Source of the DNA: BTRG01 sp036986275
GTDB taxonomy: Bacteria > Pseudomonadota > Gammaproteobacteria > Acidiferrobacterales > SZUA-150
Direction: 5' to 3'
NCBI GenBank assembly: GCA_036986275.1
Contig: BTRG01000019.1
Location: 1-35,054 of the forward strand
DNA length: 35,054 nucleotides
This document shows positions 24,791 to 32,445 of the stretch, piece by piece. The first letter of the stretch is position 1; the number at the start of each line of letters is the position of its first letter. The notes beneath the pieces were generated by a model that worked only from the letters and a program-made list of their open reading frames with translations, had not been told where the DNA came from and made no database searches. A program made the translations under genes and the position numbers.

Positions 24791-25381
24791 ATGCATCAGT
24801 GGTTGTATTTATTACCGATTCTGGCCTATCTCATGGGCTCGGTTTCATCCGCCATAGTGTTGGCGCGTATCCTGGGCTTGCAAGACCCGCGCAAGGTGGG
24901 CTCCGGCAACCCGGGGGCGACCAACATCCTGCGTTATGGTGGCAAGAAGGTGGCGGCCCTGACCTTGTTGGGTGACATCATCAAGGGCGTGATTCCGGTC
25001 GTCATCACCCGCGCCTTGACGGACGATGTCACGATTCTGGCCCTGACGGCTTTGGCGGCCTTTCTGGGGCACCTGTATCCTGTTTATTTTCGTTTCCAGG
25101 GTGGTAAAGGTGTGGCCACGGCCCTGGGAGTGTGGTCGGCCCTGAATCCCTGGATGGGTCTGGCCTTGATTGCCACCTGGGTAGCCACGGCAGTGATCAC
25201 CCGGTTCTCATCTTTGTCTGCCCTGGTTGCGTCCTTTTTGGCACCGGTTTATGCCTGGTGGTTATTGCCTCATCTGCCTTACAAGGTCATGGCGACCGTC
25301 ATGGCCGTGTTGTTGATTTGGCGTCATCGCAGCAATATCAAACGCCTGCTGGCGGGCGAAGAGGGTCGTATCGGGAAATAA
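24791..25381 (+). CDS. plsY: Acyl-phosphate:glycerol-3-phosphate acyltransferase
   Basis: The 196-residue inner-membrane protein uses acyl-phosphate to acylate glycerol-3-phosphate, the first step of phospholipid synthesis together with PlsX. Three cytoplasmic-loop motifs are present: GSGNPGATNILR (about residues 37-48), the glycine-rich FQGGKGVATALG (about 99-110) and, less clearly, the C-terminal RHRSNIKRLLAGEE (about 176-189). Five to seven hydrophobic helices are seen. The start at ATG 24791 places the first helix at residues 4-24. It is divergent from folB and convergent with tsaD, the two stops lying eight bases apart. Confidence 0.97.
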   Translation: MHQWLYLLPILAYLMGSVSSAIVLARILGLQDPRKVGSGNPGATNILRYGGKKVAALTLLGDIIKGVIPVVITRALTDDVTILALTALAAFLGHLYPVYFRFQGGKGVATALGVWSALNPWMGLALIATWVATAVITRFSSLSALVASFLAPVYAWWLLPHLPYKVMATVMAVLLIWRHRSNIKRLLAGEEGRIGK

Positions 25382-25388
25382 CGGGTTT

Positions 25389-26405
25389 TCAGGAAATCTC
25401 TGGCAGCGTTTCCATATTCCACCGTGGATAGGCCGTAAACGCCAATTCTTGTTGTTGGCCGGCCTGCAGGCGCATGGCCCCGGCAAAGGCGATCATGGCG
25501 CCGTTATCGGTGCTGAATTCCGGTCGCGGAAAGAATACTTCCACCCCCAGTTCTTCCCGCAAGGCCTGCAGGCGTTGTCGCAGGAGTCTGTTGGCGCTGA
25601 CACCACCGGCGATCACCAATTGCGGTAGCCCGGTTTCCTTCAGGGCACGACGACATTTAATGACCAGGGTGTCTATGGCGGCATCCTGAAAGCTCGCCGC
25701 CATATCGGCCACGTCTTGTTCATTCATCACACCTTTTTCAGCCGCCGTGGCCACGGCCGTCTTCAGGCCGCTGAAACTAAAATCCAGCCCCGGACGCTGG
25801 GTCATGGGACGCGGCAAGCGAAATTGTCTGGCATCACCGCTTTCAGCTGCCCGGGCGATGGCCGGGCCGCCGGGATAATCCAGACCGAGCAGTTTCGCGG
25901 TTTTATCGAAGGCCTCACCCACCGCATCATCGATAGACTGGCCCAGTATGCGATAACGCCCCAGGCCCTCAACATGGGCCAGCAGCGTATGACCGCCCGA
26001 GACCAACAGTGCCAGAAATGGAAATACCGGGGGATGGGCCTCCAACATGGGGGACAATAAATGCCCTTCCATGTGGTGGATGGCAATGGCGGGTCTGCCC
26101 CAGGTCCAGGCCAGACTGCGGCCTATAGCGGCACCGACCAATAGCGCACCGGCCAGTCCGGGTCCGGCGGTATAGGCCACCCCGTCCAGACTGTGTTTGG
26201 GGATATCGCCGGCTTTTAATAGAGAATCCAGCAAGGGCAGGGTCTTGCGAATATGATCACGTGACGCCAGTTCCGGCACCACGCCCCCATACTCGGCATG
26301 CAGGGCCGTCTGTGAGAACAGCCTGTGGATCAGCAGGCCCTGTTCGGTATCGTAGACGGCGACACCGGTATCGTCGCAGGAGGTTTCGAGTCCCAATACA
26401 CGCAT
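25389..26405 (-). CDS. tsaD: tRNA N6-threonylcarbamoyladenosine transferase subunit TsaD
   Basis: The protein is 338 residues from ATG 26405 (MRVLGLETSCDDTG), matching the family; the frame continues 19 codons upstream without similarity. TsaD transfers the threonylcarbamoyl group to A37 of tRNAs that read ANN codons. The metal-binding motif IHHMEGHL (about residues 108-115) and SGGHTLL (about 135) are present, as are the nucleotide-binding blocks FSFSGLKTA and VIAGGVSANRLLR. TsaD's substrate includes tRNA-Ile2; the intron in that gene interrupts it exactly 5' of A37, so modification must follow splicing. It is divergent from rpsU. Confidence 0.97.
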   Translation of the reverse strand: MRVLGLETSCDDTGVAVYDTEQGLLIHRLFSQTALHAEYGGVVPELASRDHIRKTLPLLDSLLKAGDIPKHSLDGVAYTAGPGLAGALLVGAAIGRSLAWTWGRPAIAIHHMEGHLLSPMLEAHPPVFPFLALLVSGGHTLLAHVEGLGRYRILGQSIDDAVGEAFDKTAKLLGLDYPGGPAIARAAESGDARQFRLPRPMTQRPGLDFSFSGLKTAVATAAEKGVMNEQDVADMAASFQDAAIDTLVIKCRRALKETGLPQLVIAGGVSANRLLRQRLQALREELGVEVFFPRPEFSTDNGAMIAFAGAMRLQAGQQQELAFTAYPRWNMETLPEIS

Positions 26406-26473
26406 GCGCGGCATTGTCCCCGGGCGTGCCACCAGGGGCAAGTGCGTGCGGGCAGACCCCACACATCAGAATC

Positions 26474-26502
26474 TTGCCCAAAGTCGTCTGAGCGTCTATA
26501 CA
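26474..26502 (+). promoter_or_regulatory. Sigma-70 promoter of the rpsU-dnaG-rpoD operon
   Basis: TTGCCC (26474-26479) and TATACA (26497-26502) are separated by exactly 17 bases. This is the best promoter match in the gap between divergent tsaD and rpsU. The start of transcription would be near 26509, leaving a leader of about 80 bases before rpsU. Confidence 0.6.
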
Positions 26503-26591
26503 AATAGGCCCTGAGTCAGTAAAATCGCGCGCTTCCTGTGGCCCTGCCATAGTATTCAGGTTAATTAGCTAAAAAGAGTGAGAAGGAATCC

Positions 26592-26813
26592 ATGCCATCA
26601 GTACGGGTAAAAGAGCACGAACCATTTGAAATCGCTTTACGCCGTTTCCGCCGTTCCTGTGAAAAGGCCGGCATTTTCACGGAAATGCGTCGGCGCGAGT
26701 TTTATGAAAAACCTACCTCTGTGCGCAAGCGCAAGGCAGCAGCGGCCAAGAAGCGTGAGCTGAAAAAGCTCTCGCGTACGTCGATACATCATCGGGCAAC
26801 CCGTCTTTATTAA
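26592..26813 (+). CDS. rpsU: 30S ribosomal protein S21
   Basis: The 73-residue basic protein begins PSVRVKEHEPFEIALRRF and ends in a Lys/Arg-rich helix, as S21 does in gammaproteobacteria (about 71 residues). It binds the small subunit near the anti-Shine-Dalgarno end of 16S RNA and aids initiation. A clear ribosome site (AGAAGGAA) lies before the ATG. It is the first gene of the macromolecular-synthesis operon, here followed by yqeY, dnaG and rpoD. Residue 73 is a C-terminal tyrosine (ATRLY). Confidence 0.98.
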   Translation: MPSVRVKEHEPFEIALRRFRRSCEKAGIFTEMRRREFYEKPTSVRKRKAAAAKKRELKKLSRTSIHHRATRLY

Positions 26814-26846
26814 CACTGTATTGCCAACCACTGGAGCCCTGGGGCT

Positions 26847-27293
26847 ATGAGTCTCAAGGACGATATTTCGAATGATATGAAGGCCGCGCTCAAGGCCAGG
26901 GACCGGGTGCGTTTAGGTTCTATACGTATGTTGCAGGCGGCTATACAGCGCTGTGAGGTGGATGATCGTGTCATGTTGGACGATGCCGGGGTGATTGCCA
27001 TCGTCGAGAAGCTGATCAAGCAGGGCCGGGATGCAGCCGGGCAGTTTGTAAAGGGCAACCGGCAGGACCTGGCCGATAAGGAACTGGCCGACATTTCCGT
27101 ATGGAAGAAATACCTGCCTGAGCAATTGGGCGATGATGAAGTCAACGCCATGATAGAGGCAGCCATTGCGGATACCGGTGCGGCTTCCATGAAGGACATG
27201 GGTAAAGTCATGGGCCAGCTCAAGGCCAGGCTTCAGGGTCGGGCCGACATGGGGCAGGTTAGCGCCAGGATCAAGGCGCGCCTGGCCGGTTAG
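26847..27293 (+). CDS. yqeY: GatB/YqeY domain protein
   Basis: The 148-residue protein matches the YqeY family, which resembles the tRNA-binding tail of GatB. It begins LKDDISNDMKAALKARD. The central MLDDAGVIAIVEKLIKQGRDA block (about residues 45-66) and YLPEQLGDDEVNAMIEAAI (about 88-106) are typical, and the C-terminus has the family's GQLKARLQGRADM and ARIKARL. The role is not settled; it is often linked to aminoacyl-tRNA amidation by similarity only. Its place between rpsU and dnaG is conserved in many bacteria. The gap of 33 bases after rpsU has a GGAG 12 bases before the ATG. Confidence 0.93.
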   Translation: MSLKDDISNDMKAALKARDRVRLGSIRMLQAAIQRCEVDDRVMLDDAGVIAIVEKLIKQGRDAAGQFVKGNRQDLADKELADISVWKKYLPEQLGDDEVNAMIEAAIADTGAASMKDMGKVMGQLKARLQGRADMGQVSARIKARLAG

Positions 27294-27341
27294 CCTGTGG
27301 TCAGCCGTGCGTTGCTCACGCTCGGCGGATAGAATCCTGGC

Positions 27342-29159
27342 ATGGCTGGCAGGATTCCTGAGAAATTTATTGACGAGTTATTGGTGCGCACGGACATTGT
27401 CGATGTGATCGACTCCCGTGTGCCGCTAAAGAAGGCCGGCAAGGACTACAAGGCCTGCTGCCCGTTTCATGAGGAGAAGACGGCCTCGTTTACGGTCAGC
27501 GCGGATAAGCAATTTTATCATTGCTTTGGCTGCGGCGCCCATGGCACGGCCATAGGGTTTCTCATGGAATATGAACGCATGAGTTTCCCGGAGGCGATTG
27601 AGGATTTGGCGGCAACGGCGGGTCTGACGGTGCCGCGGGCGGGCGGGGATGACTACGTGGCCGTATCGGCTGAGCGCCGCGAAGCCGATACCCTGCTGGA
27701 AATGTTGGGTCAAGCCGATGCATATTTTCGGCGCCAGTTGCGAGAGCACCCCAAGGCCCGGCTGGCGATCGACTATCTCAAGGATCGTGGCCTGACGGGT
27801 GAGATCGCCGCGACCTTCGGCATGGGCTATGCCCCGGATGGCTGGGACAATTTGCTCAAGGCCCTGGGGACGGATGAGGACAGGCGCAAGATGTTGAAGA
27901 TGGCAGGCCTGATCGCGGAGAGGGACAAGGGTGGATACTACGATCGCTTTCGTGATCGCGTGATGTTCCCTATCCACGATTATCGTGGGCGTGTGGTGGG
28001 ATTTGGTGGTCGGGTATTGGGTCAGGGTGAACCGAAGTATCTGAACTCACCGGAAACGCCGTTGTTTCACAAGGGTCGGGAGATGTACGGCCTTTATCGC
28101 GCCCGAGACGCCATACGACGTGAGCAGCGCGTATTGGTAGTTGAGGGTTACATGGACGTGGTGGCCCTGGCGCAGTTTGGTATTGATTATGTTGTGGCAA
28201 CACTGGGTACGGCGACAACAAAGGATCATCTTGAGCGGGTATTTCGCTTTGCACCGGAAGTGGTGTTCTGTTTTGACGGTGATCGGGCGGGTCGAGAGGC
28301 CGCCTGGCGGGCGCTGGAGCAGGCCCTGGTTGCGATGCACAGCGGGCGACAGGCGAGCTTCCTGTTTCTGCCCGAGGGTGATGACCCTGACAGTCTGGTG
28401 CGACGGGAAGGACGGCAAGGATTGGAAGCGCGTTTGAGAGCTGCCATACCCTTACCGGAGCATTTGTTGGAGTATTTAAGTCAGCAGGTGGATTTGAACC
28501 GCCTGGATGGGCGCGCAAGGCTGGTGGAATTGGCGCGGCCATTGCTGAACAAGGTGACGCAAGGCCCGTTTCGCGATTTATTGATACAGGCCTTTGCCAA
28601 GCGTTCCGGAATGAGTTTGGAAAAGTTTTCCAAGTCATTGAATTCCGAAGAAAAGCCACTATCTAGTGGAATGACCACAGGACCGGGAAGACCGGGCAGG
28701 TCACCAAAGGCAATGCGGTCCGTGGGCATAAAAGCCCCGCCGTCACTGGTGCGATCGGCGGTGACTTTGCTGTTGCAGCGGCCAGAGTTGGCTCGAGAGG
28801 TTGAGGACTATACTGTCCTGACAATTCTGGAGTTACCGGGTATGGGTCTGCTTATCCAGATACTGGATTTGCTGAACCGGGAACCGAGTTTGCAGAACGG
28901 CGCACAGGTGCTGGAACGCTTTAGAGATACGGAACATGAGGCGCCGTTGCAGAAGTTAATGGCACAGCAAAGCGTGCTTGAGGATGACGAGACCGATGCA
29001 CAGAGATTTGCAGATGCCTTGGCTAAATTCCGTCGTGATGCGGCCAAGCAGAGAATTGAACAGATTACAGCTTCCGGCAGTGTGACCGGACTGTCAGAGG
29101 CCGACAAGGCGGAATTGGCGCAGAACCAGAAGATTCTGACGCAAGCGCAAAAAACATAG
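27342..29159 (+). CDS. dnaG: DNA primase
   Basis: The 605-residue protein makes RNA primers for the lagging strand and works with DnaB helicase. The CHC2 zinc domain is at about residues 38-68: CCPFHEEKTASF and QFYHCFGCGAHG give one His and three Cys. The RNA-polymerase core follows (YFRRQL, YAPDGWD, GRVVGFGGR), with the TOPRIM motif VVEGYMDVVAL (about 266-276) and DGDRAGREA (about 311-319, metal site). The C-terminal helicase-binding domain starts at about residue 440 after a Pro/Gly-rich linker. No clear ribosome site precedes the ATG; TAGAAT lies six bases before it, so an internal promoter with a leaderless message is possible. Confidence 0.98.
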   Translation: MAGRIPEKFIDELLVRTDIVDVIDSRVPLKKAGKDYKACCPFHEEKTASFTVSADKQFYHCFGCGAHGTAIGFLMEYERMSFPEAIEDLAATAGLTVPRAGGDDYVAVSAERREADTLLEMLGQADAYFRRQLREHPKARLAIDYLKDRGLTGEIAATFGMGYAPDGWDNLLKALGTDEDRRKMLKMAGLIAERDKGGYYDRFRDRVMFPIHDYRGRVVGFGGRVLGQGEPKYLNSPETPLFHKGREMYGLYRARDAIRREQRVLVVEGYMDVVALAQFGIDYVVATLGTATTKDHLERVFRFAPEVVFCFDGDRAGREAAWRALEQALVAMHSGRQASFLFLPEGDDPDSLVRREGRQGLEARLRAAIPLPEHLLEYLSQQVDLNRLDGRARLVELARPLLNKVTQGPFRDLLIQAFAKRSGMSLEKFSKSLNSEEKPLSSGMTTGPGRPGRSPKAMRSVGIKAPPSLVRSAVTLLLQRPELAREVEDYTVLTILELPGMGLLIQILDLLNREPSLQNGAQVLERFRDTEHEAPLQKLMAQQSVLEDDETDAQRFADALAKFRRDAAKQRIEQITASGSVTGLSEADKAELAQNQKILTQAQKT

Positions 29160-29253
29160 CCTCTGTGGCGACCGTAGACGGCCAGCGGGGTAATAATGGC
29201 CTAAAATAGACTGTTAATGAAAGTTTGTAACATTAAGATTTGGCGTAGATTGA

Positions 29254-31158
29254 ATGACTGACACTATATTAGATCAAGAAGCCCAGCGCTTGCAGCTGAA
29301 GAAACTCATTATTCGTGGCAAGGAACAGGGGTACCTGACTTATCGCGAGATCAATGACCATTTGCCGGAAGAGGTGCATGACACCGATCAGATTGAGTCC
29401 GTGGTCAATATGATCAATGACATGGGCATAGATGTCTATGACAAGGCGCCTGATCCCGACACCCTGTTGCTGAAGACGGAAAACGCGAGCGAAGACAGCG
29501 ACGAAGCGGCTGAAGAGGCTGAGCAGGCTGTCGCCTCCGCCGTTGAGAGTGAATTCGGTCGCACCACCGATCCCGTGCGCATGTATATGCGTGAAATGGG
29601 CACCGTGGAGCTGCTGACCCGCGAGGGCGAGATCATCCTCGCCAAGCGTATAGAAGAAGGCATACGCCAGAGTGTCGTCGCTATTGCGGCCTGTCCGGCC
29701 ACCATAGGCATCGTCATCGATATGATGCAGGCCGTGGAAGCCGAGAATATGCGTCTGACGGACTTAATCGTGGGCTTTATCGATCCCAATGCCGATAATG
29801 ATCCCGTACCGCGTATTGATCCTGTTGCGGCGGCTGCCAAGGCCAAGGCCAAGGCAGAAGCCAAGGCCAAGGCCAAGGCAGAAGCCAAGGCCAAACCAGG
29901 TGAAGCGAGTGCGCCTGACAAAAGCGAGGATGACGAAGAGGAAAATACCGGCCCCAGTCGTGAAGAGGCCCTGGAGCGTTTTGCGCGTATCTACAAGCGT
30001 CACAAGAATATGCTCAAGGTATTGAGTAAGAAGGGTGTGGGCAGTCCGGAGCTGGAGAAGGCCCATAAAAAACTCACCGATGAGCTGCTGCAGATCAAGT
30101 TTGTGTCCAAGCAGATTCAGATGCTGGTCGAGCATGTGCGCAGCCTGGTAGATGGTGTGCGCAGGCAAGAGAAGGTGATCATGGGTGTGTGTGTGAACAA
30201 GGCACGCATGCCTCGCAAGAGCTTTATCAAGCTGTTTCCAGGTAATGAGACCAATAAGCGCTGGATCAAGAAGGCGCAGAAGAGTGGCGAGGGCGATGCC
30301 GATATTATCGAGGCCCATAAAGAAGAAATTCATGCCGCCATGAACAAACTGGGGCAGGTGGAAGAACGTGCGGGTTTGCCGGTGCATGGCCTTAAGGATG
30401 TCAATCGCAAGATGTCTATTGGTGAGGCCAAGGCCCGTCGTGCCAAGAAAGAAATGGTCGAGGCCAACCTGCGTCTGGTGATCTCCATCGCCAAGAAGTA
30501 CACCAACCGCGGCCTGCAATTCCTGGATCTGATCCAGGAAGGCAATATTGGCCTGATGAAGGCGGTGGATAAATTTGAATACCGCCGTGGTTACAAATTC
30601 TCGACCTATGCTACTTGGTGGATACGTCAGGCCATTACCCGCTCAATTGCGGATCAGGCCAGGACTATCCGTATCCCGGTGCATATGATTGAAACCATTA
30701 ACAAGCTCAATCGCATTTCTCGTCAAATGTTGCAGGAGTATGGTCGTGAAGCCACGCCGGAAGAACTGGCCATACGCATGGAGATGCCAGAAGACAAGAT
30801 ACGCAAGGTACTGAAAATTGCCAAAGAGCCTATCTCCATGGAAACACCGATTGGTGACGATGAGGATTCGCATCTGGGTGATTTTGTTGAAGATGCCAAT
30901 GTGCTGGCGCCGCCAGATGCGGCCACCGGTGCCGGATTAATAGGTGCGACGGAAGAAATACTGTCCACGCTGACGGCCAGGGAGGCCAAGGTCTTGCGTA
31001 TGCGTTTTGGTATCGAAATGAATACCGATCACACGTTAGAAGAAGTGGGGAAGCAGTTTGATGTGACGCGTGAACGTATACGTCAAATTGAAGCCAAGGC
31101 ATTACGCAAACTGCGTCATCCGACACGCTCGGATCGTCTGCGCAGTTTTCTTGACTGA
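29254..31158 (+). CDS. rpoD: RNA polymerase sigma factor RpoD (sigma-70)
   Basis: The 634-residue housekeeping sigma factor is slightly longer than the E. coli protein (613). Region 1.1 covers about residues 1-75; region 1.2 is TTDPVRMYMREMGTVELL (about 106-123). The non-conserved region (about 130-380) contains an Ala/Lys-rich insert at about 195-214 encoded by a perfect 24-base tandem repeat. Region 2 carries FEYRRGYKFSTYATWWIRQA (about 435-454; -10 recognition), region 3 GREATPEELAIRM, and region 4.2 DVTRERIRQIEAKALRKLRH (-35 recognition). The start at ATG 29254 matches the family. It is 95 bases after dnaG and is followed by a strong terminator. Confidence 0.98.
   Translation: MTDTILDQEAQRLQLKKLIIRGKEQGYLTYREINDHLPEEVHDTDQIESVVNMINDMGIDVYDKAPDPDTLLLKTENASEDSDEAAEEAEQAVASAVESEFGRTTDPVRMYMREMGTVELLTREGEIILAKRIEEGIRQSVVAIAACPATIGIVIDMMQAVEAENMRLTDLIVGFIDPNADNDPVPRIDPVAAAAKAKAKAEAKAKAKAEAKAKPGEASAPDKSEDDEEENTGPSREEALERFARIYKRHKNMLKVLSKKGVGSPELEKAHKKLTDELLQIKFVSKQIQMLVEHVRSLVDGVRRQEKVIMGVCVNKARMPRKSFIKLFPGNETNKRWIKKAQKSGEGDADIIEAHKEEIHAAMNKLGQVEERAGLPVHGLKDVNRKMSIGEAKARRAKKEMVEANLRLVISIAKKYTNRGLQFLDLIQEGNIGLMKAVDKFEYRRGYKFSTYATWWIRQAITRSIADQARTIRIPVHMIETINKLNRISRQMLQEYGREATPEELAIRMEMPEDKIRKVLKIAKEPISMETPIGDDEDSHLGDFVEDANVLAPPDAATGAGLIGATEEILSTLTAREAKVLRMRFGIEMNTDHTLEEVGKQFDVTRERIRQIEAKALRKLRHPTRSDRLRSFLD
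29836..29895 (+). repeat. 24-base tandem repeat inside rpoD
   Basis: The unit GCCAAG x3 plus GCAGAA is present twice without a mismatch (29836-29859 and 29860-29883), then a half unit to 29895. It encodes the peptide AKAKAKAE, repeated. The insert lies in the non-conserved region of sigma-70 and keeps frame because the unit is a multiple of three. Copy number could vary between strains by slippage. Confidence 0.9.
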
Positions 31159-31181
31159 TCACCATAAGCACAAGCTATCCG

Positions 31182-31212
31182 AAAAGAGGCCGGCTGGCCT
31201 CTTTTCCTTTTT
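31182..31212 (+). terminator. Intrinsic terminator after rpoD
   Basis: AAAAGAGGCC (31182-31191) and GGCCTCTTTT (31196-31205) form a perfect 10-bp stem with a GGCT loop, followed by CCTTTTT. It closes the rpsU-rpoD transcription unit 23 bases after the stop. Confidence 0.92.
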
Positions 31213-31353
31213 CATGGAACACAGTCAGGACGCTGTATTTCTGCGTATTAACAGGCGCGTAGCGGTACACGCCAGGCAATCTCTTTCAATACCGAGCGGG
31301 CATATACTGCATCCTGGCGCAATATCCGCTAGTGCAACAATGGTGAAAACTGA

Positions 31354-31359
31354 TAGAAT
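31354..31359 (+). promoter_or_regulatory. Candidate -10 box of the tRNA-Ile2 promoter
   Basis: TAGAAT (31354-31359) lies 13 bases before the tRNA 5' end and is followed by a GC-rich stretch (CGCCGTCC), the kind of discriminator seen at stable-RNA promoters. The -35 element is not clear; GTGCAA 16 bases upstream is the best candidate. The 31213-31353 stretch shows nothing else I recognise. Confidence 0.4.
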
Positions 31360-31372
31360 CGCCGTCCGTTTC

Positions 31373-31707
31373 GGGCCTGTAGCTCAGTTGGTTAGAGCAG
31401 GGGACTCATCAATATGGTGCGCTCATACCGAAAGGTATGAGATGAACGGGATGAATTCAGGGAAACCTTAACAGTCATTTACATGAATGGGCTGATGGCA
31501 ATCCTGAGCCGAGCCGAAGGTATACTTTCGGAAGGTGCAGAGACTACCTGAGGACTGGTTTAAGACCAAAGCGTCCTTAATCACAGGCTAGAGCATCCCG
31601 CACCCTAACAAGTGATGTTGAGGGTGGTGAGATAGTCCGCGCCTGATAGAAATATCAGGAATCCGTGAATCCCTTGGTCGTAGGTTCGAGTCCTACCGGG
31701 CCCACCA
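31373..31707 (+). tRNA. ileX: tRNA-Ile2 (anticodon CAU), split by a group I intron
   Basis: The exons are 31373-31409 and 31668-31707. Joined, they make a 77-nt tRNA with every expected part: acceptor stem GGGCCTG/CGGGCCC with one G.U pair, D arm GCTC..GAGC, anticodon stem GGGGA/TCCCT with loop CTCATAA, T arm GTAGG-TTCGAGT-CCTAC, discriminator A and an encoded CCA. The anticodon CAU with GACTCATAATC and CTTGGTCG follows E. coli ileX and not elongator or initiator tRNA-Met. The C34 of such tRNAs is changed to lysidine by TilS so that it reads AUA. The intron lies between U36 and A37. Location just after rpoD is also seen in related bacteria. A terminator follows. Confidence 0.93.
31410..31667 (+). 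ncRNA. Group I self-splicing intron in tRNA-Ile2(CAU)
   Basis: This 258-nt intron contains the paired elements of a group I ribozyme. P1: exon CAT plus CA (31407-31411) pairs with TGGTG (31415-31419), with the splice-site U.G at 31409/31417. P2: CTCATACC/GGTATGAG closed by GAAA (31422-31441). P3: CGGGATG (31447-31453) with CATCCCG (31594-31600). P4: TCAGG (31457-31461) with CCTGA (31503-31507). P5: around CAGTCATT/AATGGGCTG. P6: CCGAAGG/CTTTCGG (31514-31531). P7: GACTA (31542-31546) with TAGTC (31633-31637). P8: CACCCT/AGGGTG (31601-31626). P9: CCTGATA-GAAA-TATCAGG (31642-31659). It ends in G (31667). There is no reading frame inside. GAAA loops on P2 and P9 recall the Azoarcus tRNA-Ile intron. 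Confidence 0.94.
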
Positions 31708-31714
31708 AATAATA

Positions 31715-31737
31715 ACCTGCTTTCATGGCGGGTTTTT
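31715..31737 (+). terminator. Intrinsic terminator after tRNA-Ile2
   Basis: ACCTGC (31715-31720) and GCGGGT (31728-31733) form a 6-bp stem with one G.U pair and a seven-base loop, followed by TTTTATTT. It ends the tRNA transcript. Confidence 0.75.
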
Positions 31738-31820
31738 ATTTGCCTGCACTCCGCTTATTTTCCCGTTTTCTCGCTCTAAATATTCTTGGTGCATGGTCGA
31801 TATTTAGTCTGCATGGAGTA

Positions 31821-31863
31821 TTGCTTAAGGAAGCCCGGAGCAATTCAGGGATTCCTTAAGTAA
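31821..31863. promoter_or_regulatory. Long inverted repeat upstream of the response regulator
   Basis: TTGCTTAAGGAA (31821-31832) and TTCCTTAAGTAA (31852-31863) are inverted repeats of 12 bp with one G.U pair and a 19-base loop. The repeat lies 43 bases before the ATG of the first response-regulator gene. It may be an operator or a hairpin in the message leader; there is no T-run after it, so it is not a simple terminator. I see no other gene or RNA in 31738-31905. Confidence 0.5.
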
Positions 31864-31905
31864 CGCGCAAATATCGGTATTGATGTCTCAAGGAATAATT
31901 GCAAC

Positions 31906-32289
31906 ATGAGCGAGCCAGGGAAAAAAAAGATACTTATCTGTGATGATGAGCCCATGATTGTTGAATCCATACGTTATGTGGTGAAAAAAGAGGGGTTTGA
32001 GTTTGTCGTCGCCCATGATGGACAGGAGGCCGTAGAAAAGCTGGCCGATTTTCACCCCGATCTCATTGTGTTGGATGCGAGCATGCCCAGGATGACAGGT
32101 TATGAGGTCTGCAGTGTTATCAAGGGTGACGATAGGACCGCAGGGATTCCTGTGTTGATGTTAACCGCTAATGCACAGGCAACGGACAGGGATAAGGCAG
32201 TTGGCGCCGGTGCGGATGAATATATGACCAAGCCCTTTAGTCCGAGAAATTTAAGGGAAAAGATTCTGGCCATGACAGGTATCCAATGA
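31906..32289 (+). CDS. Single-domain CheY-like response regulator
   Basis: The 127-residue protein is one receiver domain with no output domain. The acidic pair (CDDE, Asp13-Asp14), the phospho-acceptor Asp57 in IVLDASMPRMTGYE, the switch Thr in MLTAN and the conserved Lys in TKPF are all present. The pattern resembles receiver proteins used in phosphorelays or pilus/chemotaxis control. It lies upstream of a second receiver gene and a hybrid histidine kinase gene, likely partners. The 156 bases to the next gene include a hairpin (AATCTTCTC around 32306 and GAGAAG further on) but no clear terminator. Confidence 0.92.
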   Translation: MSEPGKKKILICDDEPMIVESIRYVVKKEGFEFVVAHDGQEAVEKLADFHPDLIVLDASMPRMTGYEVCSVIKGDDRTAGIPVLMLTANAQATDRDKAVGAGADEYMTKPFSPRNLREKILAMTGIQ

Positions 32290-32445
32290 TGATACAGAAG
32301 AAATTCAATCTTCTCATGGCAGAAGAGAAGCGTTTTAATTCCACATATCGCTTGGTCTTTCAGGCAAGGTGATATTCCGGGCAGAATGAGAAAGTTGTTG
32401 TCTTAAAACCTAAATAATGAATTGGGTTATTATCGAGCGAATAAA

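Noticed and set aside
29436..29921. Ala/Leu-rich reverse-strand frame opposite rpoD
   Set aside because: It is the antisense of the rpoD tandem repeat and of normal rpoD codons; it has no ribosome site or family similarity.
31373..31707. Reading the split tRNA as a pseudogene or as two tRNA fragments
   Set aside because: The halves join to a perfect tRNA, and the insert has all the group I helices and the correct splice-site bases, so it is an intron and not decay.
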